64,000 nt of DNA, from assembly GCA_016169945.1 (NCBI GenBank), contig JADLSH010000383.1:31777-95776 (forward strand), in the 5' to 3' direction. The position numbers and the translations under genes are program-made. Positions 1 to 9,996 of this stretch are shown in pieces. Below the pieces are notes generated by a model. It had not been told where the DNA came from. It was given only the letters and a program-made list of their open reading frames with translations, and did not search any database. This DNA is from Trachythela sp. YZ-2020. Its lineage: Eukaryota; Cnidaria; Anthozoa; Malacalcyonacea; Clavulariidae. Every line of letters begins with the position of its first letter. Within the stretch, counting starts at the first letter, position 1.

Positions 1-58
1 ATATTGGCTAATTCCGTGCTATATTGGCTCATTTTGTACTATCCAAAAGGTTCCAGGA

Positions 59-257
59 CAAATATTCGTACGCAAATGTTCGTATACGCAAATGTTCGTA
101 CGCAAATGTTCGTATACGCAAATGTTCGTACACGCAAATGTTCGTATACGCAAATGTTCGTACACGCAAATGTTCGTACACGCAAATGTTCGTATACGCA
201 AATGTTCGTACACGCAAATGTTCGTATGCGCAAATGTTCGTACACGCAAATGTTCGT
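59..257 (+). repeat. 16-bp tandem array A, copy 1
   Basis: About twelve head-to-tail units of ACGCAAATGTTCGTAY, with TATACG, TACACG and shortened TACG variants at the junctions. The palindrome CGTATACG sits at each unit junction. No stop codon falls in several frames, so the long open frames here are products of periodicity. The array is the left inverted end of the 59-1003 unit; the matching right end is at 831-1003. Confidence 0.9.
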
Positions 258-830
258 ATCCAACTGCCTACGAGAACCCAAGGCCCTAAATGGCCGTAAA
301 CAGAGCTGTGCTGTCAATGATTATTGTTGGACGCAGGGGTGGGTATTTATGAAAATGGTTGGGGGGCCGATGAGGCCAACCGATATCGGAGTGCACCCCC
401 CCCCCCTCGGAAGACGAAAATGTATTATGAAACCCATAATTCCTTATAACATCCCAGAATGTCGGGACTTCGGAGTGCACCCCCCCCTCGGAGGTCGGAA
501 GTCTGAGGCCGGGGACAAATTATTGAGAATCTCAATACTAGGCTAGACCTATGGGCTAGGGCAGCAAAACATTGGGGGGGGGGCAAGCCTGAGATTGGCG
601 GGGGGGGGCAAGGGCCCCCCAAAAGTATACAAATTGACACCGGTGGTTGGACGTCAAATGAACAACCCAACCTAACCTGACCTAACCTACACCTACTGGG
701 GGCTCTGCCCCCCAGACCCCAATGTTGGCCTACCCGAAAAATGTCGCCCCCTCCCCACATACCTACGTTGCAAAGGAAAAATCACGCCTGCCACATTTGT
801 CATTACCAACATTTTTTACTGGAACCGCGA
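258..830. repeat. Core between inverted arrays, copy 1
   Basis: Non-coding core between opposed arrays. Landmarks are CAACTGCCTACGAGAACC at the left, a block of poly-G/poly-C tracts at about 390-720, a CCTAACCTGACC stretch, and ATCACGCCTGCCACATTTGT near the right array. Recognisable copies lie at 8804-9336 in reverse orientation and, without arrays, at 38885-39175. It is probably the body of a non-autonomous foldback element. Confidence 0.7.
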
Positions 831-1003
831 TATTTGCGTATACGAACATTTGCGTGTACGAACATTTGCGCATACAAACATTTGCGTATACGAACATTTG
901 CGTATACGAACATTTGCGTATACGAACATTTGCGTGTACGAACATTTGCGTATACGAACATTAGCGTGTACGAACATTTGCGTGTACGAACATTTGTCCG
1001 GAG
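831..1003 (-). repeat. 16-bp tandem array A, copy 2
   Basis: About eleven units of GTACGAACATTTGCGT, the reverse complement of the 59-257 array. It follows TGGAACCGCGATATTTGCG and ends at GTCCGGAGACCGGATTC. Together with 59-257 it could fold into a long stem. Confidence 0.9.
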
Positions 1004-1300
1004 ACCGGATTCGGGACAGCAGATATGGGCGGATTCAGGAAATTGCGGGGAGGGGCAGCAGCGGATGCAGTTACGGACAGAAGTATACAGAGGCAGCTTC
1101 AGGTAAGGGAGGGGCAAGGGCGTATTCAGGTAATTGCTTCAGGGTGGGGGGGGGGGAGGGGCGGAACCCGGTATGGAATTGGTGGAGGAACAGATAGTAT
1201 TCAGGTAGGGACATGGGAGGCAGGGGTAGATATATGGGCAGATTCAGGAAAGAACAGAGGAACAGGGGCGGATTCAGGTATGTCGGGGCGAAGCAGACAA
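1004..1300 (-). repeat. CCTGAATCCGCCCCTGC-type minisatellite
   Basis: Degenerate G-rich tandem repeat, read here as GGCGGATTCAGG separated by GGGGCAGGGG-like spacers, unit roughly 30-35 bp. The same minisatellite occurs in the other orientation at 4680-4912, 5403-5690 and 8281-8580. Nothing suggests coding. Confidence 0.75.
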
Positions 1301-1302
1301 GC

Positions 1303-1604
1303 AGACGTGCATGGATCCGGATCCCGGGATCCAAGATCCATCGACCAATTAAACCGCGTGATCCAAGATCCATCATACGATTAAACCGTGGGATCCAGTG
1401 GGATCCAAGATCCATGGACCAATATGTCATTGGATTTGATGACGCTGCAAGTAATTCATCTGAAAGAAAAGAAGAGTACCTACTGCAAATAGTGTTGGTG
1501 GAAAGGCTATTTCAACCCAAAGAAGGCTAAATTAATTGGCTGTTCTTCAATTAATGGCTATTTTGGGATCCAGGATCCATGGATCTTCTATCCTAGGATC
1601 CTAG
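1303..1604 (-). mobile_element. GGATCC-rich element, truncated copy
   Basis: Begins with CAGACGTGCATGGATCC, similar to the CAGACATGTGCCTGGATCC end of the intact copy at 23657-24129. It is full of GGATCC and AAGATCCAT repeats. It contains the uninterrupted sequence ATTCATCTGAAAGAAAAG at about 1455, the empty site for the element inserted at 6430-8100. The far end is lost at the junction with the array at 1604. Confidence 0.65.
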
Positions 1605-1733
1605 GCACGCAAATGTTCGTATACGCAAATGTTCGTACACGCAAATGTTCGTACAAGCAAATGTTCGTACACGCAAATGTTCGTATACGCAAATGTTCGT
1701 ACACGCAAATGTTCGTACGCGCAAATGTTTGTA
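1604..1733 (+). repeat. 16-bp tandem array A, copy 3
   Basis: Eight units of the ACGCAAATGTTCGTAC repeat, directly following GATCCTAGGC of the GGATCC element. It is followed by TCCAACTGCCTAGTACGAG, the same core edge that follows copy 1. Confidence 0.9.
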
Positions 1734-2128
1734 TCCAACTGCCTAGTACGAGAACCAAAGGCCATAAATGGCCGTAACCAGCTGTAAATTAGTATTGTGG
1801 ACGTGAAATGACATAACCCAACCTAACCAGTCAGTGGTGTAACTTTACTGTTAAGTGGGGGGGGGCAGGTGCCCCCACAAATTTGTGATTTTTAACATTA
1901 ACCCTATGGCGTTGACTGGAAAGAATCGACCCCAAAATGCCAAATGCCCCCCATCATTTTGGATAAAGTTACACTACTGAACCTAACCTGACCTAACCTA
2001 CACCTACAGGGGGGCTCCCCTAATGCATTGGCCTAGCCTAAAAATGTCGCCCCCCACATACGTTGCAAAGAAAAAATCACGCCTGTCACATTTGTAATTA
2101 CGAACAATTTTCTGGAACCGCGATATTT
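1734..2128. repeat. Core between inverted arrays, copy 2
   Basis: Shorter version of the 258-830 core. It keeps the AACTGCCTA edge and the ACGCCTGTCACATTTGTAAT edge but lacks most of the poly-G block. A hAT-like MITE (1832-1979) sits inside. Confidence 0.65.
1832..1979. mobile_element. hAT-like MITE
   Basis: Terminal inverted repeats CAGTGGTGTAACTTTA and TAAAGTTACACTACTG flank 148 bp containing TTAACCCTATGG and poly-G/C tracts. The CAGTG ends are typical of hAT elements. ACCTAACC occurs on both sides, but the region is itself CCTAACC-repetitive, so that duplication is not decisive. There is no open frame. Confidence 0.65.
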
Positions 2129-2330
2129 GCGTATACGAATATTTGCGTGTACGAACATTTTCGTATGCGAACATTTGCGTTTACGAACATTTGCGTGTAC
2201 GAACATTTGCGTATACGAACATTTGCGTGTACGAACATTTGCGTATACGAACATTAGCGTGTACGAACATTTGCGTACGAACATTTATCCGTACGAACAT
2301 TTGTCCGTACGAACGAACGTACGAATTGAC
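2129..2330 (-). repeat. 16-bp tandem array A, copy 4
   Basis: Units of GTACGAACATTTGCGT with more variation than the other copies, decaying at the right into GTACGAACATTTGTCCG and then AAAAGTCCGTACGAA. It is the inverted partner of 1604-1733. Confidence 0.85.
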
Positions 2331-2640
2331 AAAAAGTCCGTACGAAAAACAAACGTCCGTACGAACAAAAAGTATTGAGTACGCACATCCCGCTACCACT
2401 GGTTTTCAGCGTGTTGATTCACATAGATTACCCTTGCACGTGCCTACTAGTGTGCCTACTAGTGTACCACGTGCCTACTTATTTCATGATTTTCACACGA
2501 AGAGAGTGTAGGTAAATGCGTCCTCGTTGCCTGACTATTCAGGCTGTTCAGGGTACGATCAGAATTATGAAGTCTAACATCAATGATGTTTCGTGTTCCA
2601 TGGAGCGGTAAAAGCCATCCAGGAGGCCACGTGCGTGGTT
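2331..2640. other. Spacer, no gene recognised
   Basis: Holds degenerate GTCCGTACGAA remnants at its left edge and a small GTGCCTACTAGT direct repeat near 2450. I see nothing coding. Confidence 0.5.
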
Positions 2641-3606
2641 CCATGACAACTGAACCAGTAAAACTGAACCAGTGACAACTGAACCAGGACAACTGAACCA
2701 GGACAACTGAACCAGAGACAACTGAACCAGAGACAACTGAACCAGTGACAACTGAACCAGTGACAACTGAACCAGTGACAACTGAACCAGTGACAACTGA
2801 ACCAGGACATCTGAACCAGGACAAGTGAACCAGTGACAACTGAACCAGGACAAATGAACCAGGACAGCTGAACCAGGACAACTGAACCAGTGACAGCTGA
2901 ACCAGGACAACTGAACCAGAGACAACTGAACCAGTGACAACTGAACCAGGACATACCTAACCTAACCAAACCTAACCTAACCTAACTTCACTTGTCCTGG
3001 TTCAGTTGTCCTGGTTCAGTTGTCACTGGTTCAGTTGTCACTGGTTCAGTTGTCACTGGTTCAGTTGTCACTGGTTCAGTTGTCACTGGTTCAGTTGTCA
3101 CTGGTTCAGTTGTCCTGGTTCAGTTGTCCTGGTTCAGTTGTCACTGGTTCAGTTGTCCTGGTTCAGCTGTCCTGGTTCAGTTGTCCAGAGCCGTGTTCAC
3201 GGCGGCTGCGTCCCTGCGTCTCTGCGGCCGGTTTAGTCCCCGCCCCCACGCCGTGACGTCACCCAGACGCAGGCTGCGGGGAATTTCGGCGGCTGCCCGA
3301 CAGCGACCGCAGCAGTCGCAGGAATTCCTGCGTCTGGGTGACGCCCGGTGACGTCACGGCGTGGGGGGCGGGGACTAAACCGGCCGCAGAGACGCAGGGA
3401 CGCAGCCGCCGTGAACACGGCTCAGGTTCAGTTGTCACTGGTTCACTTGTCCTGGTTCAGATGTCCTGGTTCAGTTGTCACTGGTTCAGTTGTCACTGGT
3501 TCAGTTGTCACTGGTTCAGTTGTCTCTGGTTCAGTTGTCCTGGTTCAGTTGTCACTGGTTCAGTTTTACTGGTTCAGTTGTCCCTGGTTCAGTTGTCTCT
3601 GGTTCT
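2641..3606. mobile_element. Foldback element with GGTTCAGTTGTC arrays
   Basis: Three blocks of a 14-15-bp repeat (TGTCACTGGTTCAGT, with TGTCCTGG and TGTCTCTGG variants). One block at 2648-2950 is in reverse orientation, and blocks at 2993-3186 and 3425-3606 are in forward orientation. The outer edges CCACGTGCGTGGTT and CCCACGTGCGG are roughly inverted. Between the two forward blocks sits the GC-rich hairpin 3187-3424. The arrays are open in all frames but not coding. This is the foldback architecture (long inverted ends made of short tandem repeats); the class is inferred. Confidence 0.7.
3187..3424. repeat. GC-rich long hairpin
   Basis: Arms of about 90 bp (for example GCCGTGTTCACGGCGGCTGC at the left and its exact complement at the right) flank a ~50-bp centre. 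Each arm has a TGACGTCA palindrome. It is flanked on both sides by forward GGTTCAGTTGTC repeats, suggesting a nested insertion or a re-formed foldback core. Confidence 0.85.
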
Positions 3607-3810
3607 GTCGTCTGTCAACCCACGTGCGGTGCCGCGCCGCCGCCCCATCAGGGCCCGGTCATCAGTCTGGGCACCTGCACGGCGGCGCCAGAACCGGAAG
3701 CTGATTACAATGGGACTCGCCGCCGCTCCGCGCCGCCCCCCCCCCCCCCCCTCACCCTCATCCTCCAACTAATCCCGGGGCTACAGGGGCTAGAGTCTTC
3801 AGACAGGATG

Positions 3811-4677
3811 CCATGGGTATGAACGCCTGCAGTTGGGTGTATACAATCCGAAAACGGCCGATAAAAAAGTTGGTCGGTCGTTTTTTACTTGCGAGCTCGC
3901 ATTCGTTGAGGCCATGCGCGCCGCCGCCCGGCGTTGCAGTCTCCATAGAGAATGCATTGGCGGCCGCCAACGCTAACATCGGGCGGCGACCCGCGGCCGG
4001 GCGAAAAGGCCGTATATCGAGAAACAGGGGCGGCGGAACCTATGGGGCGCTGGGGCGCTCCGCCCCCCCCCCTTGGGCGCCAAAATTTAACGTTAACCCT
4101 ATGGCAGTGCATGGAAAGAAATGACCCAAAAAGGCCTGGCGCCCCCCATTGACCAGACACGTTCCACCGCTGCTGTCGTGAAAACATACTTCCAAGTGCA
4201 CCATAAAATAAGCTTGAACGTTTCTGGAGTAAACTGTGCCGTAGATTTAATCTGCGCAATTTTCAAGAATATCCATCGAACCGTTAATCAGTTACAAGCC
4301 AGTAAAGATCACAGTCAGACGGCACATTGGCTGGCCGACATGCAGCAATGCCATCACTGTAGTTTGTAATCTGTTGATCGTAGAAATGTGAAAATTGCAC
4401 AGGTGAAATATACGTCCAAAGTTACCCCGCAAACGTCCAAATTGATTTTATGGAGCACATGGAAGCATGCTTTCTCGATATACGGTCTTTCCGCCCGGCC
4501 GCGTGCCGCCGTCCGGTGTTTCGGCGGCCGCCAATGCATTCTCTATGGGGACTGCGACGCCGGGCGACGGCGCGCATGGCCTCAAACATTGCGAGCGCGC
4601 AAGTTAAAAACTATTTTATATAATTTTTTCACTACTCCATTTTGAAAAAGGATGATCATACGCAGGCGTTCATGGGT
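3811..4677. mobile_element. TIR element, unclassified
   Basis: Outer ends CATGGGTATGAACGCCTGC and GCAGGCGTTCATGGGTGG are inverted, and homology continues inward for over 150 bp on each side (TCTCCATAGAGAATGCATTG at the left, AATGCATTCTCTATGGGGAC at the right). The middle holds a TTAACCCTATGGCAGTGCATGG segment shared with the MITEs at 1832 and 41723, probably a nested MITE. No coding frame or target duplication was recognised. Confidence 0.6.
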
Positions 4678-4679
4678 GG

Positions 4680-4912
4680 TAGAAGTTGATTTGAAAAATT
4701 TAACCCCTCCCCGCCATTACCTGTATCCGCTCCTGTCTCAACTCCCTTACTTGAATTCGCCCCTGTTTACCCCTGACTCCCCGCCATAAAACGAATCAGC
4801 CCTTGTCTTGCCACTGCCCCCCAGCCGATACCTGGATCCGCCCCTGCCCACCCACACTCGCTATTACCTGAATATGTCCCTGACTCTCTCCGCCATTACC
4901 AGAATCCGCCCA
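4680..4912 (+). repeat. CCTGAATCCGCCCCTGC minisatellite
   Basis: Degenerate pyrimidine-rich repeats of ATTACCTGAATCCGCCCCTG type. The array is split by the GGATCC element at 4921-5394, which carries a near-perfect 8-bp target duplication, and resumes at 5403-5690. Confidence 0.75.
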
Positions 4913-4920
4913 ATTGTCTG

Positions 4921-5394
4921 CAGGCATGTGCCTGCAGATACGTTGTGGGTCTTGGATCCCATTGGATCCTGCAGTAGTATGTGGACCATGGATCTTGGAT
5001 CCATGTTGGATCCCAGACTGGACCATGGATCCTATTTTGATCCTATCATTGGATCCCTGTTGGATACTTCAAGGACCCATTTCTATGATCCTAGGATATA
5101 AGATTCCTGGATCCTGGATCCCAAAATAGCCATTAATTGATGAACAGCCAATTAATTTAGCCTTCTTTGGGGTGAAATAGCCTTTTCCCCAACAATATTT
5201 GGAGTAGGTACTCTTCTTTTGTTTCAGATGAATTGCATACAGCGTCATCAAATCCAATGACATATATAACTGGACCATGGATCTTGGATCCCACGGTTTA
5301 ATCATGTGATGGATCTTGGATCCCGCGGTTTAATTGGTCCATGGATCTTGGATCCCGGGATCCGGATCCATTTTTGGATCCAGGCACATGTCTG
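4921..5394. mobile_element. GGATCC-rich element with 8-bp TSD
   Basis: A 474-bp element with ends CAGGCATGTGCC and GGCACATGTCTG, flanked by ATTGTCTG (4913-4920) and TTTGTCTG (5395-5402), an 8-bp target duplication with one mismatch. The body is a loose tandem array of GGATCC and TTGGATCCCA motifs. Its length matches the copy at 23657-24129 (473 bp). An 8-bp duplication fits hAT- or P-type transposition. It carries no transposase. Confidence 0.75.
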
Positions 5395-5402
5395 TTTGTC
5401 TG

Positions 5403-5690
5403 CTGCCCCCGCCATACCTGAATCCGCCCCTGCTCCTCTGTCCTTTCCTGAATCGGCCCCTATATCTACCCCTGCCTCCCATGTCACTATACCTGAATAC
5501 TACTGTTCCTCCCCTAATTCCATACCGGGTTCCGCCTATGCCCCCGCGAAGCCATTACCTGAATCCGCCCGTGCCCCTCCATTACCTGAATCTGCCTCTG
5601 TATGCTTCTGTCCGTACCTGCATCCGCCCCTGCCCCTCCCCGCAATTTCCTGAATCCGCCCATATCTGCTGTCCCGATTCCGGTCTCCGG
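5403..5690 (+). repeat. CCTGAATCCGCCCCTGC minisatellite, continued
   Basis: Continuation of the minisatellite interrupted by the element at 4921-5394. It ends in GATTCCGGTCTCCGG, the same junction that precedes or follows array A at 1003 and 8582. Confidence 0.75.
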
Positions 5691-5926
5691 ACAAATGTTC
5701 GTACGGACAAATGTTCGTACACGCAAATGTTCGTACGCAAATGTTCGTATACGCAAATGTTCGTACACGCAAATGTTCGTATACGCAAATGTTCGTACAC
5801 GCAAATGTTCGTATACGCAAATGTTCGTACACGCAAATGTTCGTATACGCAAATGTTCGTATACGCAAATGTTCGTATACGCAAATGTTCGTACACGCAA
5901 ATGTTCGTATACGCAAATATCGCGGT
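5691..5926 (+). repeat. 16-bp tandem array A, copy 5
   Basis: About fourteen units of ACGCAAATGTTCGTAY, starting with a GGACAAATGTTCGTAC variant and ending in AAATATCGCGGTTCCAGG, the array edge seen reversed at 815-835. Confidence 0.9.
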
Positions 5927-6172
5927 TCCAGGACAAATATTCGTAATGACAAATGTGGCAGGCGTGATTTTTCTTTGCAACGTATGTAGGGGCGACATAT
6001 TTCGGGTAGACCAACATTGGGGGGAGGGGGTGCGTGGGTTGTGGGGGCGGGGCCTCTGCAGACACTCAGGTGTTAGGTCAGGTTGGGTTATGTCATTTGA
6101 CGTCCAACAATAATCATTGACAGCTGGTTTGGGCCATTTAGGGCCTTGGGTTCTCGTACTAGGCAGTTGGAT
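5927..6172. repeat. Core between inverted arrays, copy 3
   Basis: Short core containing AATGTGGCAGGCGTGATTTT, a G-rich stretch and GGGCCTTGGGTTCTCG. It is the reverse complement of the core at 1734-2128 without the MITE. Confidence 0.7.
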
Positions 6173-6284
6173 ACAAACATTTGCGTGTACGAACATTTGC
6201 GTGTACGAACATTTGCGTGTACGAACATTTGCGTATACGAACATTTGCGTATACGAACATTTGCGTGTACGAACATTTGCGTGT
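6173..6284 (-). repeat. 16-bp tandem array A, copy 6
   Basis: Seven units of GTACGAACATTTGCGT, ending at TCTAGGATCCTAGG of the GGATCC element. It is the mirror of the junction at 1604. Confidence 0.9.
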
Positions 6285-6429
6285 CTAGGATCCTAGGATA
6301 GAAGATTCCTGGATCCTGGATCCCAAAATAGCCATTAATTGATGAACAGCCAATTAATTTAGCCTTCTTTGGGTTGAAATAGCCTTTTGCCCAACACTAT
6401 TTGCAGTAGGTACTCTTCTTTTCTTTCAG

Positions 6430-8100
6430 GGCTGTGTGCATCTCCAGTGGGGACGAGAAGTTTCACTTCTGACGGCCCAACTGCTACCTGCGGCCTGCGC
6501 CACGCAGCGCCTTTCTTGTAGCGTCACACTACCGTGCACTGAAAGAAAAATTTACTCGTTTAGCGAGTTATGATAGTGTCTGAAGGGAGTTTCAATTATC
6601 CGGGGATATGGCCCAGTTAGAGTTTTGACCGAGTTTTGCTGGAGTTTTGACGGAGTTGTCTAAAATAACGCGACCAGAACGCTGAAAAAAACTCTCCCAA
6701 AACTCGTCCGGAAAAACTCTCCCATTACTCTGACCGAGCACTCCCAGTAATCTGTCATAACGCTGGCATTACCCTGGCTGAAAAACTCTGGCATACTAAT
6801 CGACGCGATATTATCGCCAGGACTCTACCCATGCTCTCAACACTAGCTAAAGTCGCCCATTTTTCCTGCAGAAAAAATGTCTGACATTTCTGAACTTAAT
6901 GTCATGTCTGAATGTCACTTCATCTTCACTGCATGTCTGAATGTCAGACATCTCTGAAATTACCAGCCTCCACGAGACCACGAGATAAGTATTCATTTTG
7001 TATAATATGATGGAGAGTTGTTGTTGTTTTCAATTATACTGCCTGCCAACCGGTACACAGGTTTACATGACTGGATTATCCAAACAACGAACTGATAGCC
7101 AACCCGCCAAAAAAAATCAATTTTCATAATACGTGGACACGTATTATATATAAGCGTGTTAACATAGGACACTATCAGACAGCCAATGAAACGTAAAAAA
7201 CACAACCAATCACAGTAGCTTTTGCTCCGATACACACTGGCATCTAGCGGTAAAAATTGTAACTAATAATGTGCTGCCACCTGTAGCGATTGACTGCCGC
7301 CTGCAGCGCCGCCTATGACGATGTGCCACAAATCACTCCCCCAAAACTCGGCGGAAAACTCGCCTGCAACTCTTGCAGACAAAGGAAGAGTTTCGGTGCC
7401 GAGTTTTGACAGTATTTCCAGGGTGGATTTCCTTCGCATTTATTTCCGAGGGTTGAACGCGAGTTTATTGAAGCGTTCTGCCGGAGTATGACGGCCTCGC
7501 AGCGTTTTGCGGGAGTTTTGGCCGTGACCATCTACTCCCCAGAGTTAATTTTTCTTTCAGTGCACATTGCAAGCGTCAGAGGAGAGCTTTTGAAGATCGG
7601 TTTTCAAATCTGCATCACGATTGAACGACGCAATGCACATTTCTACACGATTCCCACCTCTGCAAGCGCGCGCGGGAGCGCGGTGCACCCCAAGTCGACG
7701 TCGGATCACGCACAAAAAACCGCACCGTGCGTTTGCGTTGCACTGCAAGCGGCAAAGGAGAGCGTTTGAAGCGCTTTTTTCTCAAATCTGCATTGCGCTT
7801 GAACGGCGCAATGCATATTTCCACACCATTCCCACCTCCGCAAGCGCGCGCGGGAGCGCGGTGCACCCTAAGTCCACGTCGGATGCCCGCACAAAAACGC
7901 ACCGTGCGTTTGCGGTGCACTGCAAGCGGCAAAGGAGAGCGTTTGAAGCGTTTTTTCTCAAATCTGCATTGCGCTTGAACGGCGCAATGCATATTTCCAC
8001 ACCATTCCCACCTCCGCAAGCGCGCGCGGGAGCGCGGTGCACCGTAACTAAAAGTGAAACTTTTGTTACGGTTTTGTCCCCACTGCAGATGCACATATCC
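6430..8100. mobile_element. Non-autonomous TIR element with TCAG duplication
   Basis: Ends GGCTGTGTGCATCT and AGATGCACATATCC are imperfect inverted repeats extending about 25 bp, including CAGTGGGGAC and GTCCCCACTG. It is flanked by TCAG at 6426-6429 and 8101-8104. Empty sites with a single TCAG exist at about 1455 (minus strand) and 5226. The left half contains many AGTTTTG and ACTCT motifs and a stretch around 6850-6960 rich in ATGTCTGAATGTC. The right half carries the 178-bp tandem repeat at 7575-8045. No transposase is visible, and the superfamily is uncertain because 4-bp duplications occur in more than one. Confidence 0.75.
7575..8045 (+). repeat. ~178-bp tandem repeat, 2.6 copies
   Basis: The landmark GCAAGCGCGCGCGGGAGC recurs near 7662, 7840 and 8016, giving periods of about 178 and 176 bp. 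Each unit also has CTCAAATCTGCATTGCG and GCACCGTGCGTTTGCG. Long open frames across it are repeat artefacts because the same phrase is read in different frames. Confidence 0.85.
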
Positions 8101-8280
8101 TCAGATGAATTACATGCAGCGTCATCAAATCCAATGACATATATAACTGGACCATGGATCTTGGATCCCACTGGATCCCACGGTTTAATCGTATGATGGA
8201 TCTTGGATCCCGCGGTTTAATTGGTCCATGGATCTTGGATCCCGGGATCCGGATCCATTTTTGGATCCAGGCACGTCTAC

Positions 8281-8580
8281 TTGTCTGCTTCGCCCCCGCC
8301 ATACCTGAATCCGCCCCTGCTCCTCTGTCCTTTTCTGAATCGGCCCATATATCTACCCCTGCCTCCCATGTCCCTACCTGAATACTACTGTTCCTCCACC
8401 AATTCCATACCGGGTTCCGCCCCTGCCCCCCCCCCCCCCGCGAAGCCATTACCTGAATCCGCCCTTGCCCCTCCCTTACCTGAATCTGCCTCTGTATACT
8501 TCTGTCCGTACCTGCATCCGCCCCTGCCCCTCCCCGCAATTTCCTGAATCCGCCCATATCTGCTGTCCCGATTCCGGTCT
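8281..8580 (+). repeat. CCTGAATCCGCCCCTGC minisatellite, third block
   Basis: Same repeat as 5403-5690 with near-identical phrasing and an expanded C tract at about 8425. It leads into GATTCCGGTCTCCGG and array A. Confidence 0.75.
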
Positions 8581-8581
8581 C

Positions 8582-8803
8582 CGGACAAATGTTAGTACAC
8601 GTGAATTTTCGTACGCAAATGTTCGTACACGCTAATGTTCGTATACGCAAATGTTCGTACACGCTAATGTTCGTATACGCAAATGTTCGTACACGCAAAT
8701 GTTCGTATACGCAAATGTTCGTAAACGCAAATGTTCGTATACGCTAATGTTCGTATACGCAAATGTTCGTACACGCAAATATTCGTATACGCAAATATCG
8801 CGG
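8582..8803 (+). repeat. 16-bp tandem array A, copy 7
   Basis: Units alternate between ACGCAAATGTTCGTAY and ACGCTAATGTTCGTAY. The A-to-T variant is shared with single units in the left copies. It ends in AAATATCGCGGTTCCAG. Confidence 0.9.
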
Positions 8804-9336
8804 TTCCAGTAAAAAATGTTGGTATAATGACAAATGTGGCAGGCGTGCTTTTTCCTTCGAACGTAGGGTGGGGGTGGGGGTGACATTTTTCGGGTATGCC
8901 AACATTGGGGGTGTCTGGGGCGAGAGCCCCCCCCAGTAGGTGTGGTCAGGTTAGGTTGGGTTATGCCATTTGACGTCCAACCACCGGTGTCAATTTGTAT
9001 ACTTTTGGGGGCCCTCGCCCCCAATCTCAGGCTTGGCCCCCAATGTTTTGCTGCCCTAGCCCATAGGTCTAGGCTAGTATTGAGATTCTCAATAATTTGT
9101 CCCCGGCCTCAGACTTCCGACCTCCGAGGGGGGTGGGGGTGCACTCCGAAGTCCCGACATTCTGGGATGTTATAACTTATAAGGAATTGTGGGTTTCAAA
9201 TACATTTTCGTCTTCCGAGGGGGGAGGGGGGTGCACTCCGATGTCGGTTGGCCTCTCGGCCGCGTCCAACAATAATCATTGACAGCACAGCTCTGGTTAC
9301 GGCCATTTAGGGCCTTGGGTTCTCGTAGGCAGTTGG
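8804..9336. repeat. Core between inverted arrays, copy 4
   Basis: Reverse complement of the 258-830 core with good similarity, including the G/C tracts, GTATTGAGATTCTCAATA and the GGGCCTTGGGTTCTCG edge. No gene is present. Confidence 0.75.
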
Positions 9337-9572
9337 ATACGAACATTTGCGTATACGAACATTTGCGTACGAACATTTGGCGCATACGAACATTTGCGTG
9401 TACGAACATTTGCGTATACGAACATTTGCGTATACGAACATTTGCGTGTACGAACATTTGCGTGTACGAACATTTGCGTATACGAACATTTGCGTGTACG
9501 AACATTTGCGTATACGAACATTTGCGTATGAACATTTGCGTATACGAACATTTGCGTACGAACATTTGTCCT
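9337..9572 (-). repeat. 16-bp tandem array A, copy 8
   Basis: About fifteen units of GTACGAACATTTGCGT, closing with CATTTGTCCTGGAACC, the complement of the window's first array edge. Confidence 0.9.
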
Positions 9573-9984
9573 GGAACCTTTTGGATAGTACAAAATGAGC
9601 CAATTTAGCACATCATTAACCAATATAGCACGAAATGAGCAATTATAGTACAAAATGAATCATTTATAGCAGGAGAACAAATCAAATAGTTTGAATGTCC
9701 CAGAAAATAGGTAGAATTCTCAGATAGTAGCCACAGAAAATCACCCCCAAAATAACACGAAATTCCCTAAGGAAATGGTACTATACAAAATAATCAAATA
9801 GTACAAATTGGTCCTTTTATAGTACAACAGCAGAATATCGATGCAGTATCCAAATTAGGTCCCATTGAACCTAACCAACGCCCATTTAGTTTAGGTCCAA
9901 TGAAGCCTAATTTACGCGCAAGTTACCCCCAATCGGACCTAACTTGACTTCCTCTCTTAGGTCATATATGACCTAAGTTGTTGA
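9573..9984. other. A/T-rich spacer, no gene
   Basis: Contains repeated AGTACAAAATGA and ATAGCAC phrases next to the array and TTAGGTCCAATG-like repeats near 9880. I see no coding or RNA signal. Confidence 0.5.
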
Positions 9985-9996
9985 GAGGACGTGTTG

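Larger units (their letters stand above)
6285..8280 (+). mobile_element. GGATCC element fragment, interrupted
   Basis: Two pieces (6285-6429 and 8101-8280) of the GGATCC-rich element, ending in GGATCCAGGCACGTCT. Between them lies the 1.67-kb insertion 6430-8100. Undisturbed versions at about 1455 and 5215 show that the two pieces were originally contiguous. Confidence 0.7.
1..9660. repeat. Large near-palindromic repeat locus
   Basis: The first ~60 bases reappear as reverse complement at about 9560-9625 (TTTGTACTATCCAAAAGG near base 40 and its complement near 9590), so the locus reads inward from both ends. Inside, the order array(+), core, array(-), minisatellite, GGATCC element, array(+), core, array(-) on the left (1-2330) is mirrored on the right (4680-9572). 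The right side is longer because of the 1.67-kb insertion at 6430-8100. The left arm runs off the window edge, so its true extent is unknown. No gene is present. Confidence 0.7.

Noticed and set aside
4..964. Long open frames over the 16-bp arrays, with repeated TFAYTNICVYEHLR or MFVYANVRTRKCSY peptides
   Set aside because: A 16-bp unit without stops is open in several frames on both strands, and a 48-bp superperiod reads the same DNA in all three phases. No start context, domain or non-repeat extension supports a protein.
2459..3822. Frames encoding repeated CHWFSCPGS or VQLSLVQLS peptides
   Set aside because: They are translations of the GGTTCAGTTGTC tandem repeat, open in three frames, and stop at its edges.
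7615..8196. Frames of 159-191 residues across 7615-8196
   Set aside because: They run through the 178-bp tandem repeat, whose period is not a multiple of three, so the same DNA is translated in different frames. Both strands are open.
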